From the NCBI GenBank assembly GCA_905250115.1, contig CAJNOI010000167.1, forward strand, positions 126,750 through 190,749: DNA of 64,000 nucleotides, in the 5' to 3' direction. A program made the position numbers and the translations under genes. Shown here one piece after another: positions 12,440 through 24,634 of the stretch (the first letter of the stretch is position 1; every line of letters starts with the position of its first letter). The notes beneath the pieces were generated by a model that worked only from the letters and a program-made list of their open reading frames with translations, was not told the origin of the DNA and made no database searches. Source of the stretch: Adineta steineri. Lineage: Eukaryota > Rotifera > Eurotatoria > Adinetida > Adinetidae.

Positions 12440-13351
12440 TTAAGTTACAGTGCTAACTCTGTTCATTGGTCGCATCCGAATAAGATTCTTTATTTTGCTT
12501 ACTAATTCTGGTTGTGAACTGAGACATATCATTGGCAAAAAAAGTGGAATAAAATACGGAGCAAATTGCATTGCTTCCAAATGATCAATCATAAATGACG
12601 GTTGTACAGTCATTTCAATAAATAGTGTACTAACCAAAGGTAACCAAATTGCCAAATAAAATGATGAGATTACCCATAGTTGTAATACCATTTTACGATG
12701 ACGTCGCCAGTTCACTCCTTGTTGTCGGGACATCTTTTGATAGATCACTCGAATAACTAACGTTACATTGGCCAATATAATGGTTACACTGGGCAGGGTA
12801 ATATTGAAGAGAAAAGCAAATTCACTTAAAGCCTTGTTTCCATAAGAACATGGAAAACCACAAAGAATTCGACTAAAATCCCATACATTCGTGCACCATG
12901 GATTGATCACTATTATGATGAAGTTAAATAATGGTGCCCAAATCACACAGAAAACTATAGGAATGAAATGAAAAATCCATCTTTTCCATCGCTNNNNNNN
13001 NNNCTTATCAAATACTTGATGTGCATGAAAAATGATTAAATGTCGTTCGACAGAGATCCATGCGTTTAAAAATAATCCGACTGCATTCAGTGAGTATTCA
13101 CAATATGTCCACCATACACAGTATCCATTTGTTGCTGGCGAAACGTAGTTCAAATAATAATAACTCATTGGCATCGGCAGTTGCAGAGTCAATTGCAAAA
13201 AATTAACAATGAGTAGGATGATCCATCCATGATTTTTGAGTTGTGCACTAACCGGACGATTCAAAGCAAAGTAAACAAATAGGATAACTGATACAGAGAT
13301 TGCTGGAATCTCCAAAACAATCATGGGAATAAATCTGCTTCTGGATTCCAT
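12440..13351 (-). CDS. Rhodopsin-like seven-transmembrane receptor (orphan, single exon)
   Basis: An intronless frame of about 303 residues with seven hydrophobic segments: TM1 PMIVLEIPAISVSVILFVYF, TM2 'WIILLIVNFLQLTLQL', TM3 'EYSLNAVGLFLNAWISVERH', TM4 'FIPIVFCVIWAPLFNFIIIV', TM5 'LFNITLPSVTIILANVTLVI', TM6 'VLQLWVISSFYLAIWLPLV', TM7 'FAPYFIPLFLPMICLSS'. The TM3 end reads ERH instead of the class-A DRY, and TM7 ends with SSQPEL in place of NPxxY. Cysteines before TM3 (YCVWW) and in extracellular loop 2 (ILCGFPC) fit the usual disulfide. The ten N bases fall in intracellular loop 2, so four residues are unknown; both sides happen to be in one frame. Divergent peptide-receptor-like GPCRs of this kind are, as far as I know, strongly expanded in bdelloid rotifers. 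Ligand unknown. Confidence 0.85.
   Translation of the reverse strand: MESRSRFIPMIVLEIPAISVSVILFVYFALNRPVSAQLKNHGWIILLIVNFLQLTLQLPMPMSYYYLNYVSPATNGYCVWWTYCEYSLNAVGLFLNAWISVERHLIIFHAHQVFDKXXXXRWKRWIFHFIPIVFCVIWAPLFNFIIIVINPWCTNVWDFSRILCGFPCSYGNKALSEFAFLFNITLPSVTIILANVTLVIRVIYQKMSRQQGVNWRRHRKMVLQLWVISSFYLAIWLPLVSTLFIEMTVQPSFMIDHLEAMQFAPYFIPLFLPMICLSSQPELVSKIKNLIRMRPMNRVSTVT
12994..13003. other. Assembly gap (10 N)
   Basis: Ten undetermined bases in the intracellular loop 2 coding region of the GPCR. A fixed-size run of 10 N usually marks a scaffold join of unknown true length, so the receptor sequence at this point is not established. Confidence 0.97.
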
Positions 13352-13947
13352 GACGGTTATAAAAAGTAATGAGCAAAGGAATAAGTATTCTACTAGATGC
13401 TCTTTTCTTATTGAAGACGAGAAAGAAAAATGTAGTGCACATATATTTTAAGTTTAATTATTAATATATATATCTGAATGTCATCGAAGCATTCTTCTGA
13501 ATTCCGAAACATACACTTTCACTAATTATTGTATGAATAATCATCTGTTTTTCTATTTCATCTTCAGTCATTCCTAACTTAAAATACTTTAATCTTGACA
13601 GGAAACGGAACACTTTACACTTTATGAATAGCTAACCTTAAATTTTGAAGTTAACATTTTCATTTTCTATTTCTCTATGTTTGATATATGTCATTTATGT
13701 AATTTGCAGGATAATTATAGTTTCTTTCTTTGCTAGACAGTCATATACTGTGGAGATTTAGCTTCTTCAAGCTCTGATTACTGACGTCAATGAAATTCCT
13801 TCTAATTATATATTATTTACATTTCATTTCTTTAGTTGATATCGTTAAAAACAACATCAATGCACTATAGCATACAAACGAAGAAATGTATTCGAGAAAA
13901 ATAAATTATTTTAGTAGAAAGAAAGATAAATTCTGAATAACAATAGT
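13352..13947. other. Intergenic, no gene seen
   Basis: AT-rich upstream flank of the GPCR. The frame at 13248-13442 (minus) overlaps the receptor start and has no support. Confidence 0.4.
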
Positions 13948-14192
13948 AATAATTGTAGAATTTTCGAACTTGTCCGATAGCATGACAGTCATTAACAATA
14001 CCAAGTAACATCTTAAACTTTGATTTTTAATCATTTTAATGTAATCTTGATAATTAATATAAATTGATGAGATCAAATTCCAAAAGACAGTAACAGATGA
14101 AGATTATATAACCCTGTATGTTGCTTAAAAAACTTAAGCAAGTATAACTGCTTAATATGTGATAAACTAAGTTCGAAAATTCTACAATTATT
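13948..14192. mobile_element. Foldback element with 24-bp perfect inverted ends
   Basis: The left end AATAATTGTAGAATTTTCGA (plus ACTT) at 13948-13971 is exactly the reverse complement of 14169-14192. The unit is 245 bases and has no open frame. A TA lies immediately outside or at the edge of both ends, which would fit insertion at TA, as in Tc1/mariner-type non-autonomous elements. The superfamily assignment is tentative. Confidence 0.65.
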
Positions 14193-16039
14193 ATTTATCA
14201 AATAAATGATGTTTATTTACAATGCATCAAAATTTATCTTTCTTCCTTCTAAAACAAACGAAGAATTTAATAAACAACAGTATCGGACGTATTTGTTTAG
14301 ATGAAACTATCTGCAACTGAATTATGTAGACATTTTTGAACGACATTCTCTGTGTGGAAAACGTTGTCTTAAGTGATTAGAAAATGGTGCCGTTTGAGAT
14401 TATTTCCGGCAAATAATGAGAAATTATTTTGATGGCATTTTGTTTTTATGTAGCGTCTCAATTAAGAGTGGCTGTGGGTACGATTGATTTTTTTCTCAAT
14501 AATATGAAATGTTGAATATTGTTCAAGGGACGAGTTATTTTGTAAAATGTTTGAATTAGAAAAGTACATTACGAAATCTGATATAGCAAATTCATGGTGT
14601 TGTGAACGGGGGAGCAATCTCAATCACATAGTGCTCCTGTAATATTAGTTTCCTTCTGTACGTGAGGGTTGTAGTGGGCAAAGAAAAAGAAAAGTCGGAA
14701 GCGATTTTCAGGTGCAAATCGCTTTTGAGTTGAGATTATGTGCTTTCTTGAAACTGCAGAGCTATAAACTCTCTTGAGAGAGTATATGCATGTACATAAC
14801 TTATATGTGTCGAGATATTTTATTTTTATGAGGTTTCTTTTGAGTATGGTTGTGGTTGTGAGTGTTGTCATCGTCTCACATCCATACCCATCTAACCTTA
14901 CAAATATTTGTGGTTTTTGGTCATGCACTGAACAATCAGTTTTATTTATTGATATTTAATCAATAAAAAACAAAAAAAATATCGGAATTTATTTATAAGA
15001 TTAGAAGTACACTTAAGTAGCAGACTATGAACCGATAATGGACTCTTTTCAATGATTCTCATATCTGAAAGATAGCAGCATCGATGGGAAGTGTGTGTAA
15101 ACCGAGAGCTACAAGGTTTTAAGAAATCTTTTAAAAGTTTGTTTTACAATTTTACAGAAATAGAATTATTGGTGGAATTTTTCAAAATCGACTAAATATT
15201 TTTTGTTAATGAAGAACAATATAACAGCTTTTCTATATTCTCATTTATTTTATTTATTAATCTTTTTACTTCGATTCTTGAAGACTGTACAAATGTTTAT
15301 GAATAATTTGAAAAGGATTTGAATGATCTTGAAGCCACAATAACAATATAGTTTAGAGTAGACTTTCGAAATTTTCGACAACATTAATGAATTTAATCTT
15401 TTAGAATGAAAATGTATTAGTACCTGTTTCAAAATAGAAGGCTCGTGGATATTTTTTGAATAATTTTCGATAGGAATAAGATGGAGTACTGTGGTTTTTA
15501 CCATTGCAAAGAGACAATGAAGGTACATCAAAAATTCTCTAAAAGATTTCTCCGATAGTTCTAGAATGCTGACGACAATCATTAAATTCATATTATGTTT
15601 TTCTTAGAGCTTTAGATGTCTTAGAGAAATGTTCCGATGTGTTTTCATTGTCTCTTTTCAACGATATAAACTACAGCTCTCCATCGTATTCCTATTGAAA
15701 GTTATTAAAAAATTATCCATCTGCCTTTTATTTTGAAATGAGCAGTAATTACAATGGGAATTCAACGAATCATTCATATGTTTTATAATGAATTATTTGT
15801 ACTAAATCAACCGAATTTTTATTTATTCATTGAAAATAATTTCAAATAATATCGATCTAATACCTATCTGAACAATATATTTTCTTGTCAATTATAAATA
15901 AAACATTAAAATGAGCCTCTAAAGAAAACACTTATATACACAAAGAAAAGACAATCAAACGGTGAATTTTGCTGGATTTTTCATGAAAGAACAATGATTT
16001 TTGTATGACTAGATTTGATTTGCTTATATGTCAATTGAA
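14193..16039. other. Intergenic, no gene supported
   Basis: AT-rich. A 113-codon minus-strand frame (15250-15591) and a frame pair around 14620-14960 have no recognisable domain. The former could be a decayed gene fragment but nothing shows it. Confidence 0.4.
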
Positions 16040-19000
16040 TTACTCATGTTCCTCTGGTATGGTTATTTTTCGTTCTTTATTAGTTCGTCCACCAAGACAT
16101 TTTTGAAAAAATTGTCGTTGATAATGAAGAAAATCATTATATATAATTGGATCTTCTTCAAAATAATGACTAGCATCTGGATAAACCTGTTTTTTTTGTA
16201 ATAAAAAAAATCAAATTTATTTTTTTAAAAATAAGTTTCGATTATACTTTAAAATCAAAATTCATATCAGTATCAGTGAATGATTTAGCTAATGTTGCTG
16301 AATGTTTAAAATGTACAATTTCTAAAAGAAAAGAATGAAAATCTTTTAAAAATTACATTTTTTCTATACCGTCTGCTGTTCCATGTACAATAGCTAAACT
16401 TTTATTTTGAATATTGAATCGATGAGACTTCAAAAACAAAAAAATAAAATTCAACAATTTTCTTTTCAATTACTTACTGATTTAAAATCCATATTTATTC
16501 CATTAATCTGTTCGCTAAAAGTTGCATCTATAACATTGATATTATTGATTAAATATTTATATATATAGAATTAAAACTTACAATAATAAGATAGATCATA
16601 TACAGGTGATTGAAGAAATGCACATATATATTCATCTTTATTTTTATTATTTTCTTCTAATAGTTTCAATGCAATAATAGCAGCTGGACCCTACAGAAGA
16701 TGAATTGAAATAATACATGATTATTTATAAAAATTCTTACTTGTGCTCTCAGTCCAAATCTTGTATTATTCAAAGTTTCACTAAATTTTTTATCATTCCA
16801 TTTTAAATGTCTATATAAAACAACATAACATTAATAAAAAATTCGTCTAATTCTATTCTTACTGTGCAACTTTAAGATAATCTTCATGTTGTCGTTCAAA
16901 CCAATTTTGAAAATTAGATTTCATATAACTTTCATCTTGTCCTGTACTACCATGTGCATCAAATAAAACAATACTAATATTATCTTGAATAACTTGAATA
17001 AAACTAAACAAAGTAAAATAGATTTTTATATAATATTTTCGTGACTCTATTGTTATACTCGGCTAATGGTAAAATATATTTTTTATTTACACGTTGATCA
17101 TACAATCGATTATTTCTAGAAAAATAATTAATAATATTCAATTGAATTCAGAATTTCTTACATTGTTACAATAACTGGATATGATGCAATTGTTTTATTC
17201 GGAGTATAATTTGGAGGTAAAATAATCATACCATTACCGACTATTTCATTTATAACGATAATAAATATAATCAGAGATCTTATATTAATTTTACCTGTGT
17301 TTTTGTCATCTAATGGTACTGAAAAATAATCAATATAAGGCATCAATCGTTCAGTTGTCCATTCTCGAAATGGTTCATTATCATTGATAAGTACTAAAAA
17401 ATAAAATCAGTTTCAATCGACATATTAATTTTTGTTTTTACCGAGCTTGTCCGTTTGATTATATAATGTTGAATAAGGAATTGATGGTCCAAAACATTCT
17501 AATATATGATAACTTCCTTTACCAAGACTAAATTGAGCATTAGCATATCCACATGAATCATTACAAGATAAACATTCAATATCTGTATTATTATCTGTAT
17601 ATGTCCATCTAGTTTTTAACAAAACAAAATAAACTTTAAACAAAAAAAAACAAATATATTCTTACCGATAAAGTTGTTTTTCTAAAGTATCATTTTGATA
17701 TGACCCAGTGAAATAAACTCGATTGAAATTATCAACATGAATTATTTCATCTGCATTTATATCTTCTGATGATTTTGCATTGATTTGTGGGTACTAAAAA
17801 TAAATTTCATTGTTCAAACTTTTTTTTTGTTATTCAATAACCTACAGATTGATTAAAATGTATTCGTACAACCCGTGGAAATGATTTTTGTATCGACGAT
17901 TTATCGCTATTTAATAAATCGAAACGTATTATATAAGCATATGTTCCATTGGACGAAAAATATGGTTTTAGAAATCGTGCTAATAAATATCCTTTTCCTG
18001 TTTCTTCAATAAATTTTGATTTCAAAATTATTTTATCAGCAACAATTTCATATAGTTGAATTACACTTGAATTTCTTATACGATTACCATAAACAATTGA
18101 AAAATATGTATCATGATACCAAACAATATGATAAATGTATATATCAGATATTTTTCTAAATTAAAATAAGATGAATACGAAAAAAGAAAAACAAAATAAA
18201 TCTTACAATTTTTCATATTCAATGGGTCGTGGTACACGAATAGTTTTTTTCGATCTGGTATTAAAAATATAAACATCAAGTAACGGAATTGGATCATTAT
18301 ATTTCGGATATGGTACAGAATATAAGTCATCATTTTCAGATATAAAATCATATTTTAAATAATAATTTTTAGGTACATTTGTTAGATTTATTTTAATAAA
18401 AGCTAAATAACGATCTGTTGGTGACCAAAATAACAGATTATTTCGATTGAAAATTTCATCTAGGAGAAAAAAATGAAGTTTTGTTTTAGAATACAATCAA
18501 AAAAAAACTATGAAAGCATCTCAGAGATGCCCATCGCGGTTAGGATCCTGCCGCGCCGCGGCCGCGATGGTCACAAAAAGTGAGCTAGACATTTGGAGTT
18601 TACGGATGTCTAGTTTTCCACGAAAATCTCAGCTCAGAACCTGAACTATCTGTTTCTGATTGCTCGTATAAATACTCTTGGTTACGCTGAATCGACCGAT
18701 GTTATTCAAGAAAAAAAAATGCAGTTAAACTTTGGAATTTATTGAAATATCACGAAGTCGTAAACTCCAAATTTCAAGCTCACTTTTTTTTTGACGTGCC
18801 GCGATAGTACTTTGAAAAAATCTTCGAATTTCGAAGGCTGCGATCGGTTTAAACTAGAATGACTCCTGCCAATCAATAAGATTCGTCAAGTCTTATCGTC
18901 CTGCATATATAAACGTCGAAATTTTGTATAAACTTTCTGAGTTTGAAATTTCTGCCGCGCTGCGATGGACATCTCTGATGTATCTTAATTGTTCTAGACT

Positions 19001-20019
19001 TCCTGAAAGTTCACTGTACTTCCGTCGACATCTCTCCTACAAGTTTGTTATATTTGATTTTTAATCTTACATTCATAAATCCATTCGACAAGACCATTAT
19101 GAATAGTATTTTGATTACCATCTGATGTTATTCTATAACTTGTTTTTCTTGTAATATTATATATATAAATATCAAAATTATGAGTAAATGCCTAGAAAAA
19201 AAAACATAACATTATTGGTATCGTCAGATACAAGACGATAACATACGAATAGATTATCTGAATGAGAATATACTACAGTTGATACGGCTAGTTTCTGATT
19301 ATCTGTAGATATTATTGATGCAATTAATTTTGTTTTCTCATAAATATCATATTGATATTCAGTATAATACGGACGAATCTAATTTATAAAAAACAAAAAA
19401 AATTAAATTTAAATTTAAATTTCTATTACTTTTTCTTTTTTAATTGGTACGAGAATATATCGAGTTAATGGTGAAACTATTCCATGATCAATATATTCTT
19501 GTTGTATAAAATCTGTTTTAAATAATAATTTATTTGTCAGTGTATCACAATTATAAATCCATATTGAATTATTTGTATTCAAATATGAAAAATATTTATC
19601 AGATATCCATGTACCATTCCAACTATTTTTTTTATAAAAATCAAATTAAATCAAAATACAAAAATATACTTACGGTTTAGGTGGTTTAATTTTAAATATA
19701 TCTTGTTCAGTAATTGTAAGGTATGGTTTTCTATACGGAATTTCTTCTGCAACAAAATAATTATATCGAAAGAAAAATAAAAAAATCTTTCTTACGTTTA
19801 TTGGTTAACACGATTGCTCCAAGAATCAATGAACAAACAAAGGCAATAACAATAAATGCAATACTTAATCCTTTCCAATTTTGTTTTTTACTTGAACCAC
19901 CAACCAATTCCTAGACAATAAAATTTATTCGTTCATTAATTGATTCATAAAAATAGTTTATCACATAAAAAATACAAAGTCTTACAAATTTCGTTTTTTG
20001 TTTCTCAGATAAAAACATT
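16040..20019 (-). CDS. DPP6/DPP10-like dipeptidyl-peptidase family protein, catalytic serine absent
   Basis: Type II membrane protein of the prolyl oligopeptidase S9B family: short cytoplasmic N-terminus, one transmembrane helix (FIVIAFVCSLILGAIVLT, exon 19796-19910), extracellular beta-propeller (for example 'YLKYDFISENDDLYSVPYP') and C-terminal alpha/beta-hydrolase fold ('MIILPPNYTPNKTIASYPV', 'LQSPVYDLSYY'). About 17 or more short-intron exons; the stop is at 16040-16042 after ...IPEEHE. In DPP4 the nucleophile motif is GWSYGG; here it reads FGLRAQGP, so the serine position is Arg. The acid loop reads HGTADEIVHF (spliced at 16321-16376), like DPP6 'TADE', while the histidine loop 'PDASHYF' is retained. 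DPP6/DPP10 are non-enzymatic partners of Kv4 potassium channels, so that role is inferred. The exon 19987-20019 (MFLSEKQKTKF) is one of five possible first exons. An 18.5-19.0 kb intron holds a GC-rich foldback. Confidence 0.88.
18515..18985. mobile_element. GC-rich foldback element in a DPP6-like intron
   Basis: An intron about ten times longer than its neighbours carries nested inverted repeats. The outer ends share TCAGAGATGYCCATCGC (18521-18537, and reverse complement at about 18963-18979). The inner pair shares AAAAAGTGAGCT and ATTTGGAGTTTACG (left at about 18574-18604, right complement at about 18762-18792). GC-rich CGCGCCGCGGCCGCG near 18552 is unlike the surrounding DNA. No open frame. 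It looks like a non-autonomous foldback or MITE, possibly one inserted in another. No clear target duplication was found. Confidence 0.7.
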
Positions 20020-20734
20020 GCTGGTTCTATTCAAAGCAAATAGACTACACTTCTATGATTCGTAAAAAAAAGTACTTTTCTGCTTGTCTAATCTTATTTC
20101 TGTTTACATTCTGACTAGAATGACATAAGAAATAATTAGCTATTATTTTGTACACAAGATTTTTTCTTTAACCTAAAATAATTAAAATGATATTTCGAAT
20201 TGTTACTATCATTAATGAATCTTTTAAGTAATTATATGTTCGTAAAAAAGTAAACTAACTTTATAATAAATTGATTTAACCATTACTGGATAATATATGA
20301 AATTTATATATAATCTTAATCGTTGCTACTATTGAAATGGAATAATAATAATGGGTAAGATAAAGAACATAGCAAAATGAGCAGTCAAATGATAACAATG
20401 ATAAAGATTAATATTGCTTTTTTTTATTCCTTTTAGCTTACTTCTCCCTTTTTTTATTACACTACACATATATCTATTTATAGAGACATACTTGATTCTT
20501 TATTACAATTACTAAGTTAATAATAATCAATTGAATACTCCACTTGTTTTTATTATTAGTTAACATGTAACAAGTACTGACTGTTAATTCTAAGATATGT
20601 CATATACATTTTCTTCTCATTTGTTAGCTGACAGATGTATTATTATCAGTTCATGAATATTTACATTTTTACTCAGTTTCTTAGAAGAACTATTGATAAT
20701 AAAAGTCTTCAAAAAAGATGTATTAAAACTTTAC

Positions 20735-20788
20735 CTGTATATATCTAGCTGGTTGATTTTCACGTATATGATACAAAATAGAAATCAT
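20735..20788 (-). CDS. Alternative first coding exon (MISILYHIRENQPARYIQ) of the DPP6-like gene
   Basis: Eighteen codons from an ATG (20786-20788) to a donor GTAAAG, ending in phase 0, which fits the phase-0 acceptor of the transmembrane exon at 19910. Would give a different cytoplasmic N-terminus. Transcript support is not available. Confidence 0.55.
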
Positions 20789-20912
20789 TATTTTACTTTT
20801 TAAATACTAAATATCTTAAAGTGTTCTTTGACTTTATAGTAGAAAAAAATTATTAAACATTTATTTAAATTGTCAATCTGTCATCTTTAAAAATTTTAAT
20901 TGATTTACTTAC

Positions 20913-20969
20913 TGTCATAATACATGCACCAAGCAGAAAATTACGTACAGAATCACTCATTCCTCCCAT
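20913..20969 (-). CDS. Alternative first coding exon (MGGMSDSVRNFLLGACIMT) of the DPP6-like gene
   Basis: Nineteen codons from an ATG at 20967-20969 (a second in-frame ATG at 20958-20960) to a strong donor GTAAGTAAA, phase 0, compatible with the common exon at 19910. The hydrophobic run with one cysteine may associate with the membrane. Confidence 0.6.
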
Positions 20970-22258
20970 TCAAATGAAAAAAATGTTTTTTTTCTTAAAC
21001 TAGTCTATTACTTTTATGCAAAGTTCGGTAAAATGCAATGAAGTACCTAACGCACGTTATCGATAATTATGTATTTAAACTAGATAATTGCATTCATTGA
21101 GAAAGAAGGAAAAAAAATAATAAATGAAGTATAAGATATTGTTTGCGACATACTATTTTCACTAAATCATTATAACAATTTAAATATGTTAACATAGAAG
21201 TATTTCATGATTGCTTATATTATTTTGCAAAGAAATTGAATTTCTTACTGATAGAAAATATCTGCTACATTCAGATTCTTTTATGTCTATATGTAGATTT
21301 AACTTGAAATATAAAACAAGTACAAGATTGGATCTATTAGGATTCTAGTCTAAATAAATATCTATATCCAGGTTAATATTATAAACATTGATAAAAAAAT
21401 AATAAACAAGATATCTAGATTTTTTTTATTCGATATTAAAATTCTCATACTATTTCCATGGAGAATAAATATGAATACTTGAATAATAAAATATTTTAAT
21501 TGAGGAAATAACAGAAAAGACGTTATTATTATGATGATGAAAAGTAAGATAAAAAAACAAAATTGTAAATTTAGCTTGGAGGAAATATATTAATCTATCA
21601 TCACGCATTGTATAAAACTAAGAACATGTTTTTTTGTTGTTGATGTTATAGATCATGAATAATATTACAATATCGTGTTCTTTCTAATTCAATTTATTTA
21701 GTTCTCAAATTAATATAGTCATAAAACGCCTATAAAATCATGATTTGAGTCTAACGTAACCACTTCCTTATTAGATTATCCAATAGAAGATAAAAATAGA
21801 TTATATTTTTATAAAATTCTTGTTATCATACACTTCTAGATGAATCTGACTACTGATTCTTTAATCTTTTTTATATAGAACTTATCCCCAAGGGTATAAA
21901 TAAAGCATGTTAACTAAAAGTCATTTATTCATTTGATATTATCCCAATATTTCTACATTAATTCCCTCGGATTCTATTCTATTTATTATTTTAAATTGAC
22001 ATATCTATTAATCAATCAAGTTACAAACATCTCTTTGTTTTAATCAAGATTATCTGTCATTGTGTAGTATGTACGCATTCATTTACAAAGTCTTTAATCA
22101 AGAGTTGATTAGGATACTAACCTATTTTTACTTCAAATATAATTCCATCGGACATGAAAACATCACTTTTATATCTACTATCTATTATATATGTTTATTT
22201 AGTATTAATTTACCATTACTGATGAAGAAAAATAAATAAACATTGTAGAATTATTTAC

Positions 22259-22300
22259 CTGCTCAGCATAGGCACTACTTTTGGCAACATCCTCATCCAT
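22259..22300 (-). CDS. Alternative first coding exon (MDEDVAKSSAYAEQ) of the DPP6-like gene
   Basis: Fourteen codons from an ATG at 22298-22300 to the donor GTAAAT, ending in CAG and phase 0, compatible with the acceptor at 19910. Acidic start, unlike the other four variants. Confidence 0.6.
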
Positions 22301-23888
22301 CTTTGAAATTATCTATATTAATAATCTTATCAATACTATAACAACAATTCTATGATTATCATACATTGAATATTGTTGATGTTAATCTAGAGATAGAAAT
22401 ACAATTGTACTTATTTATTAATACGACAATAGACATTGACATGAAATAAGAACTCATTCGGAGATAGCAAAATAAACATCTATCTAGTCTAGTATGCTAG
22501 CAAAAAAGAAAGACAGTAAATGAGATTGTCCCCAAGGAAATATGAACAAATAACTAAGAGAACGATGAAGCGATTTTTTTTCGGAAAGCAAATTTTTTCT
22601 CGTCTTCCTCTATTCTTTTGTTCTATTATTGACGACGAATAACGATAATTATTATCGGAAAAAAGATCTCATCATCATCATCATCATCATAGTCATGTAC
22701 ATCAAAAAACGTTACGTCTGATTCTTTTTTCTATCTCGTAATATTCTTCAATATCTACAATGCTTATTTACAATCACCGAGTACTCAAGAACCCAAAGAA
22801 AATATCCATTCACTATATCTATAATTGGTTCCATATCCTTTTTTTTGAGTTGACATATAATAATAAGAGCAGCCAAATAATGGCACTAGGAAAATCCATA
22901 AATACCAAATCTCGAAAGTTCATGGTGTAAACATGTTACGATAGAATAAGAAAGTGTTTAGAAAATCTTAAGAAATTAATGTATAAACAAAAAAATAGAT
23001 TGAAGTTTAAAAACAAAATAGTCTAGACATAGAAGTAACTACTTATAATGAGTTTACCATAATTACGTATATGTATTGATTGTTTTACCAATGATAAGTT
23101 ATTTGCAATACCAAATTTGCAAAGGAAAAATTAATGATGGGTATTGTCGGAAGCAAAAAACACCGAAATAGTTGTATAGATGAACAGATTAGTCATTTTG
23201 TAGAATAATATATCATTATTGTTTAACCTACAATAATAGATATTTGTGTTTTTACAATAATATATTATTTTCATCAACTTGACACGATAATTTTAATTAT
23301 ATACTCAACAATGAAATTAGGTAGTTATAAAGATTAGTTATTAATTCATGAATATATGTTTTGTTAGTAAAATAAATAAATTTTTTTTTGTTCTTTAATC
23401 ATGTCTATATTGAATATATTTTTAATAAATACGTCAAATCATTAGATTAGATTCTTCTCTTTTCTATCAACATCAGTAATGATACATTTCGACGCTAAAC
23501 GGAGATTAAATATCTTGTATTAAAGAACTAATTGAGAGCATTTACACAACTAGTAGAGTGTACATAGTTCTACACCCGCAAGGGATCATTTTTTTTCCTC
23601 TCCTCTTCTTCATTCTATTATAAACAATCAGCAAATACTGATAGTTCATGAATACTGTTTATATCAAATCTATTTTCCTCGAACTACTCTCTATTACAAA
23701 ACTAATACACAATTAAATTATAAAATAAATTTACAATCTACACATTTGCTATCCATGTTGTTATTTTAATTATTATACGATCTAATGTTATCTATTCGAT
23801 TAAGTTATATTAACGAAAACTATTTTAATATGAAATTAATTAGAGTCATAGAAAAATTTCGAATCAGTAGGGGTTTCTTTTTTCTTAC

Positions 23889-23924
23889 CAGTAGAAAATG
23901 TTGAAGTGAATCAATACGTGTCAT
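23889..23924 (-). CDS. Alternative first coding exon (MTRIDSLQHFLL) of the DPP6-like gene
   Basis: Twelve codons from an ATG at 23922-23924 to the donor GTAAGAAAA, phase 0, compatible with the acceptor at 19910. Lies about 4 kb upstream of the common exon and about 0.7 kb downstream of the decarboxylase stop. Confidence 0.5.
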
Positions 23925-24634
23925 TTTTCAGTTCTGTGATTCCATAATAGGTAAATCAACTCCTTAATTAGTCATGTCCGACTTCTAATAACTATGAGAA
24001 TAATATAACAATGCTTTTTAGTATTTATTTTCATAAACTTTCTCTCTTTCCCTCTCTCTGTCTGCTTTTTTTTATCCATTCAGACGAATAGTATATTTTA
24101 TAGAACCACAAATTATATATCAGCTTTCCATAGTTATTAACTGTAAATGTCATCCGTTTCTTGCATTATATTCGTTTTATTATCTCGTATGTCTAGGGAA
24201 AAAATATATATATATTACATAAACATCGAGAACAGTACAAGTAGATCTACGAATAAATTACTATAACGCTTGATAATTATCCAAGTTCGTTTTGATAGCA
24301 CAGTTAGAGGCTAATGTTAATTGCTTATATACGATAACAATGTTCATTACATGAAGAAAAAAAATCTAATAATTTTATTGTAGAAGACGAAAACATTGAA
24401 TAAATATGTCAAATACAAACACACAATGAATAAAATATGTCAATATATAGATATACACTTTACAAACAACATAAATATTTAAAATTGAATAAATATGAAT
24501 AAAATAAAAGAGCGAGAATCACCGTACAATCCATTCACCAATAAAGAGAGACGAGAGAAAAAACACACTGTCATTATTATGAATCTCACTCTGTTTGTTT
24601 CAAGAGAAAAAAAACAACAAAAAAAATGTTTTTT

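Larger units (their letters stand above)
20020..24634. other. Upstream region of the DPP6-like gene holding alternative first exons
   Basis: Very AT-rich. Apart from four short in-phase exons (listed separately) I see no gene. ATC triplets at 22673-22690. Presumably it contains several promoters for the DPP6-like gene; no individual promoter motif can be asserted. Confidence 0.5.

Noticed and set aside
15250-15591. 113-codon minus-strand frame
   Set aside because: Hydrophobic/Lys-rich reading of AT-rich DNA; no family, no splice partners. A decayed gene fragment is possible but not shown.
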